A stretch of 64,000 nt of DNA from Neisseriales bacterium (GTDB lineage: Bacteria; Pseudomonadota; Gammaproteobacteria; Burkholderiales; UBA11063). The position numbers were made by a program, and so were the translations under genes. Positions 23,917 through 34,321 of the stretch are shown here, in pieces. How positions within the stretch are numbered: position 1 is the first letter of the stretch; each line of letters begins with the position of its first letter. Below the pieces are notes generated by a model, which worked only from the letters and a program-made list of their open reading frames with translations, ran no database searches and had not been told where the DNA came from. The stretch covers positions 1-64,000 of the forward strand of contig SSGX01000010.1 of NCBI GenBank assembly GCA_008017155.1, written 5' to 3'.

Positions 23917-26585
23917 TGGTTAAAATAGTACAGTATGATCAGCAGACAACAGCTAACTTAGTCGGTAACATTGCTCCAGCCCCGAATGTATCAATCAGTA
24001 ATCCGGTTGCTGCCGGGTTAGGTCAAGCTGGACAGGGCATTAATCAGGTGGCTGGCGAATCAATGGCTACTGATGTAGAGATAGCGCGAGTACAGAAAGA
24101 GCAACAGAATCAGATTGATACTTTAGATGCCGGTAAAGTTGGCAGCGATGCGCAGGTACAGTGGTTGCAGAAATTTCAGGAAACGCAGCGATCTGCTACA
24201 GGCACAGCAAGCGGATTTACATCAGGATTTTTAAAAGATTATGACGAATATACTAATAAGACCTTAGAGAATTATCCGGAAGGTTCGGCTGGACGCAGAT
24301 ATTTACAGCATGAATTTATACAGCAGAGGCAGTTTTTTGCTCTCAAAGGTGCTGAATTTGAAAACACTATGTTTACTAACACAAAGTTAAACAATGTTAA
24401 AGATATGACCCAGAATAATGCAGCAATATTAGCGCAAGACCCAAGCCAGTATGCTGCAATGAAAGCTAAAAGCTATGCAATGATTGATGCATCTGGGCTA
24501 TCTGAAATTGAGCGGCAGAAGTTAAAAGAGCAAGTAGACGGCACGTATAAATATACAACCATGAATTATTACTTGCTTAATAATCCTGAGGCTGGATTGA
24601 ATATGTTGCGCCCATCTGTTGGGCAATTACCTGAGGGAACACCACAAGCAGAAGTTGCAAGAGTAGCGCGGCAGGGTGGACTAGACCCATTATATGCATT
24701 GGCGGTGGGAGGCATGGAATCAGGTTTTGACACCGCAGCAAAAAGTAAAACATCAACCGCAAAGGGCGCTTTTCAATTTACTGATGCCACTCGTAAACGT
24801 TACGGGTTATCTGAAAATGCTACACTACAAGAGCAAACAGATGCATTTAACAAACTAACAACTGATAATCTTAATCAATTACGTGGCGGACTTGGCAGAG
24901 AGCCTAGCAATCAGGAGTTATACTTGGCTCACCACTTCGGTGGCGGCGGGGCAAATCAATTGCTGAAGGCTGATAAATCCGCACCGGTTAGCCAGGTGGT
25001 AGATCAGAAAGTTATTGACGCCAACCCTTACATGAAAGGCAAAACCGTTGGCGAAGTTATCGCGATTAACAATAGCAAATACAATCAGGAAGCAAAAAAA
25101 TATGTTGATTCTGAAAAGCTAGCGGTTAATGCCCACCCGGTAATTGCTGATCTATCCCCAGAGGAACGTGTGCAATATGCTAATAGGTTGCAGAACGAAG
25201 TGAACACTAGGCAGCAAGCACAAGCGGTTAATTTAACTCAGACAATGAATGATCAGATAGCTATGGCAAGCACCGGCAATATGTCTTTTACCCCATTGTC
25301 AGAGCAGCAATTTAGTGCAATGTACCCGAAAGAACCGGACAAAGCACATCAAGCCTATACTCAATATACTGGCGCTATTCAGCTTGGTAGAGATATATCT
25401 ATGATTAATAATATGACGCCAGCACAAGAGATGTCATTAGTTCAGTCATATGCGCCAAAACAGGAGCAGGGTTTTGCTGGAGATTTAAAGCGGCAACAGG
25501 AATTATTAAAGGCAATCAGAGCCAAGCACGATGCAATTCAGAAAGACCCGGCAGGCTGGGCTATGCAAAATAGCGCTACTGTCACTGCTGCATACAACAA
25601 GATTGGTACAATAGCAGACCCAGTATTGAAGCAGCAAGCGCAGGCTGATTATTATAGCAAGCTTATTGCGGTACAAAAAGAGCAGGGCGTAGCCTATCCA
25701 TCACTTATGAGCAGAGCTCAAGAAGATAGTATTATTACCGAGCTACAGAATCAAAAAGGTGAGAACAAAGCAGAATTACTATCTAACCTAAAAAATCAAT
25801 ATGGTAAAGATTTTCAGTTAGTTGCAAGGCAATTGCAGTTAAATAAAAACTTACCAAAAGGATTGACTAGCATTATGACTGCGCCTACTCCATATGCTGC
25901 CAAGATGGCTGCCACTGTTGCGGATGTTGATATTAAAACCTTGGCAGATGCATTGCCAGATAAAAATTCAAAAGATATTGACGACGAGGTTAGTAAACAG
26001 CTAGAGCCTTTTTATGCAAGTATGCCAATTGGACAGATCAATAGTACAGCAATCGGCGACATTAAAGACACAATAACCAAGCTTGCTTATAACAATGTGC
26101 GCGGTGGTATGAGCAAGAAAGATGCAGTTAAGGCTGCATCCGACATGTTTACCGGGAGTGATAAGTATAATTATATCTCTAACAAGTCAACAAGTTTCAA
26201 TATTAGAGTACCGAAGAGTTACGATTCTGAAGTTATTGACAATGGCTTACGTGACTACATTGATGCTATTACAGATAATGATTTGGATACTCGTAACCTT
26301 AAGTTATTAAACCCGTGGAACTTGGCGCCAGATGCGCGCGGATATGTTGATCAAGTTAAGAGCAATTCATACTGGATGACTAATGCAGATGAATCGGGGG
26401 TTGGTATGTGGTTTACCGGCTCAGACAATAAACCTTATCCAGTACTGAATAAGCAGGGTCAGCAAATTAAGAAAACATTCCAAGAGCTAACAATTGCAAA
26501 TCCTGCATCACAGGCGGCAAAACTTAAACAGCAGGCTGAGGCAGCACAATATAAAGCCAACTTAATGACGGGAGTAATGCGCTAA
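23916..26585 (+). CDS. Internal virion/ejection protein with lytic transglycosylase
   Basis: 889 residues. The N-terminal ~230 are Gln/Ala helical. Residues ~245-360 contain a soluble lytic transglycosylase domain: PLYALAVGGMESGFDTAAKS with catalytic Glu at ~268, GAFQFTDATRKRYG and LYLAHHFGGGGANQLL. The remainder is helical. In T7 the transglycosylase is on gp16; here it is on the gp15-like gene. It would open peptidoglycan during DNA entry. It shares the TAATG junction with the next ejection gene. Confidence 0.88.
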   Translation: MVKIVQYDQQTTANLVGNIAPAPNVSISNPVAAGLGQAGQGINQVAGESMATDVEIARVQKEQQNQIDTLDAGKVGSDAQVQWLQKFQETQRSATGTASGFTSGFLKDYDEYTNKTLENYPEGSAGRRYLQHEFIQQRQFFALKGAEFENTMFTNTKLNNVKDMTQNNAAILAQDPSQYAAMKAKSYAMIDASGLSEIERQKLKEQVDGTYKYTTMNYYLLNNPEAGLNMLRPSVGQLPEGTPQAEVARVARQGGLDPLYALAVGGMESGFDTAAKSKTSTAKGAFQFTDATRKRYGLSENATLQEQTDAFNKLTTDNLNQLRGGLGREPSNQELYLAHHFGGGGANQLLKADKSAPVSQVVDQKVIDANPYMKGKTVGEVIAINNSKYNQEAKKYVDSEKLAVNAHPVIADLSPEERVQYANRLQNEVNTRQQAQAVNLTQTMNDQIAMASTGNMSFTPLSEQQFSAMYPKEPDKAHQAYTQYTGAIQLGRDISMINNMTPAQEMSLVQSYAPKQEQGFAGDLKRQQELLKAIRAKHDAIQKDPAGWAMQNSATVTAAYNKIGTIADPVLKQQAQADYYSKLIAVQKEQGVAYPSLMSRAQEDSIITELQNQKGENKAELLSNLKNQYGKDFQLVARQLQLNKNLPKGLTSIMTAPTPYAAKMAATVADVDIKTLADALPDKNSKDIDDEVSKQLEPFYASMPIGQINSTAIGDIKDTITKLAYNNVRGGMSKKDAVKAASDMFTGSDKYNYISNKSTSFNIRVPKSYDSEVIDNGLRDYIDAITDNDLDTRNLKLLNPWNLAPDARGYVDQVKSNSYWMTNADESGVGMWFTGSDNKPYPVLNKQGQQIKKTFQELTIANPASQAAKLKQQAEAAQYKANLMTGVMR

Positions 26586-29500
26586 TGGAAGCATTAAATA
26601 TGCCAATCTCTTTATATTCTGATGATTTACCAGAGACTATCGGCGCACCTGAAGAAGTGGTCAATGAGCCAAGTCTAGGGCAAACGTTAGAAAATACCGC
26701 ATATAGCGCACTTGCCGAAGGTTCTACCGCGACAGTTGGAACATGGATTGATACGACTCTGGGGCTACCTACATTTGAGACAGGCGGCGGAATTGCTGGA
26801 GCTGTATATGATATTTACAAAGCTAATCAAAGACCAAAGCTAAGCCAAGACAAAGTTGATCAATTGTGGGCTGGTGCGGGTATCCCCGATAAAGCTCCTG
26901 ATGCAACCAAGTACAATGATGTAGCAATGTATTATTTGCTTGATAAGGCAAAACGCAGACAGGCAATGCGGACCATAGACGAGGCAACTGATACAGATGT
27001 TATTGGTACGCCATTACGTGGGGCGGTTATGCTTGGTGCTTCAATGCTTGACCCAATCAATCTAGCAACAGGCGTATTTCCAGCTGCTGGAGCAGCTAGG
27101 GTATTGGGATTAGCTAAAACTGCTGCAAGTATTGAGGGATTACAATTAGCTGGACAGGCTGCCCCTACATTACTTGGTAGAGTTGCTGCCCGTGCTGCGT
27201 TCGGTGCTGTTGAGGGTGCAGTAGGGAATATACCGCTAGAAGCTATCACAGCACCAATGCGCAGCGAAATGGGCGAAGATTATACTGCTATGCAGTCATT
27301 ATCTAATCTGGCACTTGGTAGTGCAATTGGTGGTGGATTACATGTTGTGCTGGGGGGTTTGCAACCAAGGATTAATTTAGACACAACACAGCCAAAAACA
27401 GCGGCAGAGATAGCTGATGCGGTACAGCCAAATACTAGGCAAGCTGCATTCGAAGTTGGTACAACACAGATAGAAAATGACATATCTCCAACTGTATCAA
27501 GCTTACTAGATGCTGATCAGAATATAGGTAAAGCAACTGCTGATGACATAAAAGCAGAATTAAAAACTAGTCAAGACTTACAAAATAGCTACGTCACTCG
27601 TGATGTACCACCGCTTGAACCACTGAAAGAACCCATTAAGTTTGATGATCAAATAGATTTTGACTATGCCGGAGAAACCGACAAGCTGAAAGCAAAAGCT
27701 GACGAGATACAGCAATTGTCTGATATGGGGCTATACAGCAAAAAACAGAAGCCTGATTTAACTCCAGATCAAGCCGCGGATAATTTCCGGAAGCAGGTGG
27801 ATGAGTGGGATTCTGGTAGCATGATTTCAGATCACCATTTAACTATTGGTAAAACACCCCATGTACTGCAAATGCTAGGGGCAGAAGATAAGCCACTTAT
27901 AATAACTCAAGATGTTATGCACAAGGTTATTCGCAATCCCGAAAAGCATAATTTAACTCCAGATATTATTAAGCAACTTCCAGAACAGCTTAATAATCCT
28001 GTGATGATTTTCAAATCTAAAACACACTCCAATAGCTTTGTTGTATTAACAGAACTTATTGATAAAGATGGAAAATCTATTATCAGCGCAATTCATTTAA
28101 ATAAACAACAAAAACGGTTAGAAGTTAATAGGATTGCTAGTGTATATGGTAGAGAAAAAGAAATTGAGTTTGTAAAAAATAATTTTAAATTTGCTTCTAC
28201 TGTGTATATGAACAAAGAAAAAAGCCACTTATGGGCTACGAACAGAGGGCTACAATTGCCCAAGTTGGTTCAGTCCAATAATGGCTCTGGAGTTATTTTA
28301 CTAGATAATGGATCACTTGTCAAGTATTCACAAACAAAACAATCAACTGTACACACTAGTAAAATTATGGACGAAGTTGTCAGTCAGTTTGGTGATGATG
28401 GGGTGAAGTTGCTTGAATCAGGCAAGATTAAGATTGTAGAAACAGCAGCAGACCTACCCGGCAAGCACCCTGACAATGTGCAGGGTATGTTCAAAGATGG
28501 TGAAATATATCTTGTAGCTAAAAATCTTGACCCGGAAAAAGTTAAGGGAGTTGTATTGCATGAGGTGGGTGTCCATGCCAACATGCGCAATATGCTGGGT
28601 GAAAAAGGCTTTAATCAATTAATCAAGCACATGGATGATTTCTTAGAAATGGATAGCAACATGGGGCGCATAGTTGATGCAGCAGTACCAGCTGATACTC
28701 CAGCGCAATTTATAGCCGAGGAACGGTTAGCATACTTGGTTGAAAATATGCCTGAGCATGGGATAGTAAAATCGCTGATTGCTAAAGTAAAGGCATGGCT
28801 ATATAAAACATTTCCAAGCCTACAAAGTACACTGCGGCTTAATGACGCCGATATTAATGCATTGGCATTATCAAGTTTACGTAATTATGCCACTACTAAT
28901 ACACCTGAGCGAGTTGGAAACATGGCGTTATTTTCACAGGCTCAAGATGAGGTGCTTGACACAGTACAAAAAGAAATTGATAGCATAGATGAAATCATAG
29001 CTAAAACCGCCGAATATAAATCTACTCTTGATAGTAATCCGGATATATTTAATTCAATTGATAGTAAAAAAGATTTTATCGCAGCTGCTAAGTCACTTGG
29101 TTTAAGTGGTGATCTGACTGATGCTATCTATGGTGACATGTGGAGTGCATATAACCGCGCAATTGAAACTATGCAGCCAAATCCACAGCAGTATGCCATT
29201 GATTTTGCCATGAAGAAACTAAATTATGGATTGCAGGCACATCGAGTATCATTGCTACATGATCGGGCAGTAAAGCAAAAATTAACTAGTTATCTCGTTA
29301 AGAACTTTGCTAGTGACCCTAAGGCAGGAATTAGATCACTACTAATTGGCACTACATTGCAGCGTGAAAACTCCAGATCATTTACCGCTGGGGATTCAGT
29401 GCGTAATGCGAAGCGCATATTTACTGGACAATTAGATACTGAGCTAAGTAAGGCAGGTATTAGAGATATGTTTTATTCTGGTGCGCTTAATGATGAAATG

Positions 29501-31552
29501 CAGCGAGTTATGTGGGCAATAGACGATGGCGCAGAACTGAAAGGATTTACGCCAGAAGCAGTACAAGCCGCAAAAATAGTAATGTCTGTGTACGATAATA
29601 TCACTAATACCATGCGTCAAAATGGCATGATGGTTAACAAGATCAAACACTACTTGAGCAATCAGGCTACCATCCATAATCAAACTAGAATCCGTGCCGC
29701 TGGTTATGAAAACTGGAAAAAAGACATATTGCAATCATTAGATATAGCTAAAACTGCCGAAGCAATGAATATCAAACCGAGCATGATTGACAATGAGTTA
29801 TTGGAAGGGATATATGAAGGACTATCAACCGGGGAACATATTAGCAGTGGCAATGGTTCGCTACCTGAATTTGGCAATCCATTGCGAGCTGTAAGACAGA
29901 AGCAACGTAAGCTTATTTTTAAAGATGCGGACAGCGCAATTAACTACCGCAACAAATATGGTAGCCGGGATTTTCAATCTGCTGTTATCCAGACTATTGA
30001 AGGTAACGCCCGCAAGGTTGGAATATTGACCACTTTGGGTGTTAATTATGAGCGCAACATAAAAGAGATTGCTAGTGAATTTCTTAAAACTTCGTTCACT
30101 CCGGAACAGCGTAGCAAGCTACGCAAATTTACTGACAACAACATGATGCAAATGCTGAAAGTGGTTGATGGGAGGGCTGATATTCCGTTTAGTGAAGCGT
30201 GGGCTAGGTTTACTAGTAATGTTCTTGCTCTATCGTCAATGGCACGGCTTGGTGGTGCTCCATTGTCAGCGGTTACTGACTTAACCAATGCGGCATCATA
30301 CCTAAATCGGCAAGGCATGGGTGGTACTATATTTAACACTATTGATTTATTTCAAAAAGAATTTAGTGCATTCAGCCCGGAGAAAAAACAGATCATCGGG
30401 TCAATTGGGATATTCTCAGATGCTATGCTACAGAATGCTTATCGTGATGGTTACTTAGAGCCAGGAACCAATCAGACAATAAGTAAATGGGTGAATAGAT
30501 TTTTCAAAATGACAGGACTTGACGCGTGGACAAATAGCGCTAGACTTAGTGCCGCTGATAGCTTAATGAATTATGTTAGTGGATTCACTAAGCATGAATT
30601 TGATAGTTTGCCGGATAGCTTTCAAAAGTCGTTACAGATGTTTGGTATTGAAGCAGACGACTGGAATATACTAAGACAAACCAAGCAGCTGCAAGCTGAT
30701 GGTAATACTTATTTAGTGCCGCAAGAGTTAGATAATATCAGAGATGTTATTAAATCTCACCTTGCAAGCAAAGGTGCTGCTAGTAATGTTTTGGAAGCTG
30801 CAACTGATAAATATATTGATAAACTAAAAACTAGCTTAACTAATTACTATCATGATGCGCTATCTCATATGATCATCGAACCTGATGCGGCAACCAAGTA
30901 CTATCAAACTTGGGGTGGTCTTAATCCGGGTAGTGCTGGCGGTGTGATTGCTAGATTCGTTATGCAGTTCAGGTCATTCAGTATTGGTAATATGCGCAAG
31001 ATATTACTTGGCATGGCTAATCAGGATGCTACGCTTGGAACAAAGGCAATGAACATCGGCAAGTATATTGCAGCCACTACAATTATGGGGTATGTTGCTA
31101 GTGCAATGAAAGACATTAGCAAAGGTAGAAAACCGCGCCCGTTCTTGGATGATGAGGGACGCCCGAATACCGCAACCATGACAGCAGCATTATTGCAGGG
31201 TGGTGGGCTTGGTATTTTTGGCGATTTCTTATTTGGTGAATATAATCGTTTTGGCGGTAGTATGGCAAATACTTTAGCGGGTCCGGTACTTGGCGGAACG
31301 CTTACCGATGCAGCAGCATTATATAGTTCAATTAAAGAAGGTAAGGATGTGCGCGGTAATGCCTTGAGGGTGGCGCTTGACAATACTCCGTTCATTAATG
31401 CATTTTATTCTCGAATACTGGTTAACTACTTGTTTGCATATGGATTACAGGAATACCTTAACCCCGGATATTTGCGCAGAATGGAGCGCCGAATAGAGAA
31501 AGAGAACGGACAAGGATTTTGGCTACCACCAACTAGTGCAGTACAATATTAA
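26585..31552 (+). CDS. Giant ejection protein (gp16-like) with MuF-type and metallopeptidase-like segments
   Basis: 1655 residues, the largest gene in the window. The N-terminal ~260 are hydrophobic/helical (AVMLGASMLDPINLATGVFPAAG-like). Residues ~395-585 resemble the phage MuF C-terminal domain, a BECR-fold toxin-like module: GKTPHVLQMLGAEDKPLII, NNPVMIFKS, NSFVVLTELIDKDGK, AIHLNKQQ, VNRIASVYGRE and GLQLPKLV. At ~659 the motif LHEVGVHANMRN follows, resembling the HExxxH-type metallopeptidase segment found in phage polyvalent proteins. The long C-terminal half is helical, with ARFVMQFRSFSIGNMRK near the end. It is packaged and ejected with DNA, so these domains would enter the new host. Confidence 0.82.
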   Translation: MEALNMPISLYSDDLPETIGAPEEVVNEPSLGQTLENTAYSALAEGSTATVGTWIDTTLGLPTFETGGGIAGAVYDIYKANQRPKLSQDKVDQLWAGAGIPDKAPDATKYNDVAMYYLLDKAKRRQAMRTIDEATDTDVIGTPLRGAVMLGASMLDPINLATGVFPAAGAARVLGLAKTAASIEGLQLAGQAAPTLLGRVAARAAFGAVEGAVGNIPLEAITAPMRSEMGEDYTAMQSLSNLALGSAIGGGLHVVLGGLQPRINLDTTQPKTAAEIADAVQPNTRQAAFEVGTTQIENDISPTVSSLLDADQNIGKATADDIKAELKTSQDLQNSYVTRDVPPLEPLKEPIKFDDQIDFDYAGETDKLKAKADEIQQLSDMGLYSKKQKPDLTPDQAADNFRKQVDEWDSGSMISDHHLTIGKTPHVLQMLGAEDKPLIITQDVMHKVIRNPEKHNLTPDIIKQLPEQLNNPVMIFKSKTHSNSFVVLTELIDKDGKSIISAIHLNKQQKRLEVNRIASVYGREKEIEFVKNNFKFASTVYMNKEKSHLWATNRGLQLPKLVQSNNGSGVILLDNGSLVKYSQTKQSTVHTSKIMDEVVSQFGDDGVKLLESGKIKIVETAADLPGKHPDNVQGMFKDGEIYLVAKNLDPEKVKGVVLHEVGVHANMRNMLGEKGFNQLIKHMDDFLEMDSNMGRIVDAAVPADTPAQFIAEERLAYLVENMPEHGIVKSLIAKVKAWLYKTFPSLQSTLRLNDADINALALSSLRNYATTNTPERVGNMALFSQAQDEVLDTVQKEIDSIDEIIAKTAEYKSTLDSNPDIFNSIDSKKDFIAAAKSLGLSGDLTDAIYGDMWSAYNRAIETMQPNPQQYAIDFAMKKLNYGLQAHRVSLLHDRAVKQKLTSYLVKNFASDPKAGIRSLLIGTTLQRENSRSFTAGDSVRNAKRIFTGQLDTELSKAGIRDMFYSGALNDEMQRVMWAIDDGAELKGFTPEAVQAAKIVMSVYDNITNTMRQNGMMVNKIKHYLSNQATIHNQTRIRAAGYENWKKDILQSLDIAKTAEAMNIKPSMIDNELLEGIYEGLSTGEHISSGNGSLPEFGNPLRAVRQKQRKLIFKDADSAINYRNKYGSRDFQSAVIQTIEGNARKVGILTTLGVNYERNIKEIASEFLKTSFTPEQRSKLRKFTDNNMMQMLKVVDGRADIPFSEAWARFTSNVLALSSMARLGGAPLSAVTDLTNAASYLNRQGMGGTIFNTIDLFQKEFSAFSPEKKQIIGSIGIFSDAMLQNAYRDGYLEPGTNQTISKWVNRFFKMTGLDAWTNSARLSAADSLMNYVSGFTKHEFDSLPDSFQKSLQMFGIEADDWNILRQTKQLQADGNTYLVPQELDNIRDVIKSHLASKGAASNVLEAATDKYIDKLKTSLTNYYHDALSHMIIEPDAATKYYQTWGGLNPGSAGGVIARFVMQFRSFSIGNMRKILLGMANQDATLGTKAMNIGKYIAATTIMGYVASAMKDISKGRKPRPFLDDEGRPNTATMTAALLQGGGLGIFGDFLFGEYNRFGGSMANTLAGPVLGGTLTDAAALYSSIKEGKDVRGNALRVALDNTPFINAFYSRILVNYLFAYGLQEYLNPGYLRRMERRIEKENGQGFWLPPTSAVQY

Positions 31553-31577
31553 TAGCTAATATAAATTAAAATACATA

Positions 31578-31605
31578 TTGCAATAGTTTGTAACTATGTG
31601 ATAAT
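31578..31605 (+). promoter_or_regulatory. Late promoter 2 with dyad, before tail fibre
   Basis: -35 TTGCAA (31578-31583), 16 bp, extended -10 TGT-GATAAT (31600-31605). It overlaps the dyad ATAGTT-TGT-AACTAT (31583-31597), the same as at late promoter 1 but 10 bp closer to the -10. It should transcribe the tail fibre and lysis genes. Confidence 0.6.
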
Positions 31606-31653
31606 ATTACTGAATACTTAAAGTGTCGCGATGACATTTAGAGAGACTACAAA

Positions 31654-33948
31654 ATGATTTCTACCGAAACTAATAGCTTATCATACACTGGCAACGGTGT
31701 TACTACCACATTTGCTTATACTTTCCCAATTCAATCTAACACATGGCTAAAAGTCTATGTCGATGGTGTGCTAAAAACCCTCACTACTCATTACTCAGTT
31801 ACTGGCGTTAATAACTCAAGCGGTGGCAATGTTGTATTTACATCTGCACCAAGCAGCGGAGCAAAGATTGTTATTGCCCGCATTGGAGTTGATTTAAAAC
31901 AATTACTTAATTACATCCAAGGCGATCAATTCCCTGCAAAATCCCACGAGATGGGGCTAGATAAGTTAACTGCTATTGTGCAACAGTTAGCTTATTATGT
32001 CTCAAGATCGGTAAAACTACCAGATTATGAATCCGGGAACTTGACGCTAGGGGATTTATCTAGCCGACGTAAAAAATTCATGTGGTTTGATGCGGATGGA
32101 AATATTCAATATGTCGGTGACCAACCAAATACAGTACTCGGCTTTGATGAATCCGGCAATCCAAGTTACGAAACATTGCCGAGCGGCTCGCCCGGTGATA
32201 CTTTTATTCAGGCTGGCAGCGGAGCAGTGGAGCGAATATTTCAAAACAAAGCCCGAGATATTGTTTCTGTTAAAGACTTTGGCGCTGTTGGTGATGGCGT
32301 CACTGATGATGGTGCTGCATTTAGAGCTGCGGTTGAAGCGGTTGAAGCAGGTGGAGGTGGCGAGGTTTATGTACCAAAAGGAATTTATAGGGTTAAGCCG
32401 GCAGATGGGGATACAACGAATATTGCAGTTAAGGTTCCAGGTGGTGTCCATATTCTGGGGGCTGGGGCAATATCAACAAAAATTTGTCCAGCTGCTGACA
32501 ATACAATTATTTTTAAAATGACCGGCTTAAACGGTGGTATTTATAATTTGCAAATAGATAACCCGTCCAATACCTATAGTAATGTTTCAGGAATTAGATT
32601 AGCCCCTGTGGATGAAGCGTCTACATCTGTTCGTAGTGATGTCGAATTTAATAATATTACGAATATCTCAATCCGCGGAGTAGCTGAAGCCATTGTTTTA
32701 AAGTGTGGCCCAACAGTAGATGGTTCAGACTCATATTGCTACTACAACACATTCACGAATATAGACATTAGAAATTGCACAATGGGAATCTGGCTAAAAG
32801 AACCACCCACTCAGCCAGGTTCGGGTAATAATAGAAATACATTCATATCAGTACGCGTTGGTGAGACAGGGTCTAACACTGGTTTACAGATTGATGCTGG
32901 TGATACTAATTCGTTTATTGGCTGTGCTTTTGAGGGTATTTTATCAGGAACTTCACCAAACACAACCCCAACTGCAATTAAAATTGCTTACAACACGGTA
33001 TCATATGGCTGTGTACGAAATAAGTTCTTTGGGCTTACAGTCGAAGCATGTACTAGATCTATTGACAACGATAATGATCTTACAGAGATTTATGGTTATT
33101 ATGACGCCACTAATACTTATTACTCACCAAATGATAGGGCATTGGCAGTTGATATTACAGCCGATAAGTTAAATATGATAAATGCACCGATTAGATCTTA
33201 TACTTTAAGAGCTGAAACCGTTTGCACTGGTCGCGATCCCGATGTAGCCAGAGCGTTGGGGGATTTCTATACTCCTGCTGGCAATGCTTTGGTTATGTCA
33301 AAGTCTGATAGCGCGGGATCTGCTGAAATGCGCGTCGATACGCCGGGTGCGTATGGGTATTATACTTTTTATAGTGCAGGCACTAAGCAGTGGTCAATGG
33401 GCACACAAGCGAGTGGCACGACAAATATTACATTTTTCGATTCAAGCGATAGTGCGATGTTTCAAATTGCCCCTGGTGCATCGGTTAAATCTATGGCGGA
33501 TAATACTTATTCGCTCGGCACGGCTCCGCTTAGGTGGTCTGTAGTATATGCAGGGACAGGAACAATTAACACATCTGATGAAAGACAGAAAGAGCAGATT
33601 GCTGAAATTGATGAAAGAGTATTAAAGGCTTGGGGTAAAGTAAATTATCGACAATTTAAGTTTAAAGATTCAGTCATTAAGAAAAATAATAAGGCAAGGC
33701 TTCACTTTGGTGTTATCGCTCAGCAAGTGAAGGCGGCTTTTGAGTCAGAGGGTTTAGACCCTTTTGAGTATGGCATACTTTGTTATGATGAATGGGAAGA
33801 GCAGCCAGAGATTTTATCAGAAGATAGAAAAGTGGTAATTCCATATTTACCAGCTGGGGATAGATATGGTGTTAGATATGAAGAAGCTATGGTTCTAGAG
33901 TGTGCATACTTAAGAGGTCTTAATAAAATTAAGCATGAAGATAATTAA
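31654..33948 (+). CDS. Tail fibre with T7-type anchor, beta-helix and S74 self-cleaving chaperone
   Basis: 764 residues. Residues ~1-130 match the T7 tail-fibre N-terminal anchor (SYTGNGVTTTFAYTFPIQ, then IARIGVDLKQLLNYIQGDQFPAKSHEMGLDKL). A pectate-lyase-3 type beta-helix begins ~200 with VSVKDFGAVGDGVTDDGAAF. The C terminus from ~640 is a peptidase S74 intramolecular chaperone, TSDERQKEQIAEIDERVL, whose Ser is the expected self-cleavage nucleophile. The chaperone trimerises the fibre and is then removed. The beta-helix is probably a receptor-binding or glycan-cleaving spike. There is no sign of a variable region or diversity element. Confidence 0.88.
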   Translation: MISTETNSLSYTGNGVTTTFAYTFPIQSNTWLKVYVDGVLKTLTTHYSVTGVNNSSGGNVVFTSAPSSGAKIVIARIGVDLKQLLNYIQGDQFPAKSHEMGLDKLTAIVQQLAYYVSRSVKLPDYESGNLTLGDLSSRRKKFMWFDADGNIQYVGDQPNTVLGFDESGNPSYETLPSGSPGDTFIQAGSGAVERIFQNKARDIVSVKDFGAVGDGVTDDGAAFRAAVEAVEAGGGGEVYVPKGIYRVKPADGDTTNIAVKVPGGVHILGAGAISTKICPAADNTIIFKMTGLNGGIYNLQIDNPSNTYSNVSGIRLAPVDEASTSVRSDVEFNNITNISIRGVAEAIVLKCGPTVDGSDSYCYYNTFTNIDIRNCTMGIWLKEPPTQPGSGNNRNTFISVRVGETGSNTGLQIDAGDTNSFIGCAFEGILSGTSPNTTPTAIKIAYNTVSYGCVRNKFFGLTVEACTRSIDNDNDLTEIYGYYDATNTYYSPNDRALAVDITADKLNMINAPIRSYTLRAETVCTGRDPDVARALGDFYTPAGNALVMSKSDSAGSAEMRVDTPGAYGYYTFYSAGTKQWSMGTQASGTTNITFFDSSDSAMFQIAPGASVKSMADNTYSLGTAPLRWSVVYAGTGTINTSDERQKEQIAEIDERVLKAWGKVNYRQFKFKDSVIKKNNKARLHFGVIAQQVKAAFESEGLDPFEYGILCYDEWEEQPEILSEDRKVVIPYLPAGDRYGVRYEEAMVLECAYLRGLNKIKHEDN

Positions 33949-34321
33949 GACAAATTTATTTAGCAAAATAATATCTGGGAATAATGCGATCACTATCGGT
34001 ACGATAATTTTTATCAAGCCTGAATTAGTAGATAGGCAAGATATTATTGAGCATGAAAAAGTCCATGTTGCGCAGTTTAAGCGCCAGCCCTTTACTTTCT
34101 GGCTACGATATATATTTAGCGATAAGTGGCGATTGCGTTATGAGTGTGAAGCTTTCGCAACTCAAATCCGGTATCTAATTAGTCATGATTATAATGCTGA
34201 TTTAACTTCATTAATAGACAGATTTGCTAACGATATAGCTACTTATTACCGATTGCCATACTCATTGGCTGAGATCAGGGCGGAGCTTGTAAAGGCATAC
34301 AGGAGATTGTCGAATGGATAA
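33935..34321 (+). CDS. Small HExxH protein between tail fibre and holin
   Basis: 128 residues. It contains HEKVHVAQFKRQP at ~41-45 (HExxH) and a downstream RYECEAFATQIRY that could supply the third ligand, a gluzincin-like arrangement. Similar short 'HEKVH' proteins occur in phage late regions. A structural zinc site rather than peptidase activity is possible. It overlaps both neighbours (14 bp with the fibre gene, 8 bp with the holin-like gene), so it is co-expressed with lysis. The function is unknown. Confidence 0.65.
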   Translation: MKIIKTNLFSKIISGNNAITIGTIIFIKPELVDRQDIIEHEKVHVAQFKRQPFTFWLRYIFSDKWRLRYECEAFATQIRYLISHDYNADLTSLIDRFANDIATYYRLPYSLAEIRAELVKAYRRLSNG

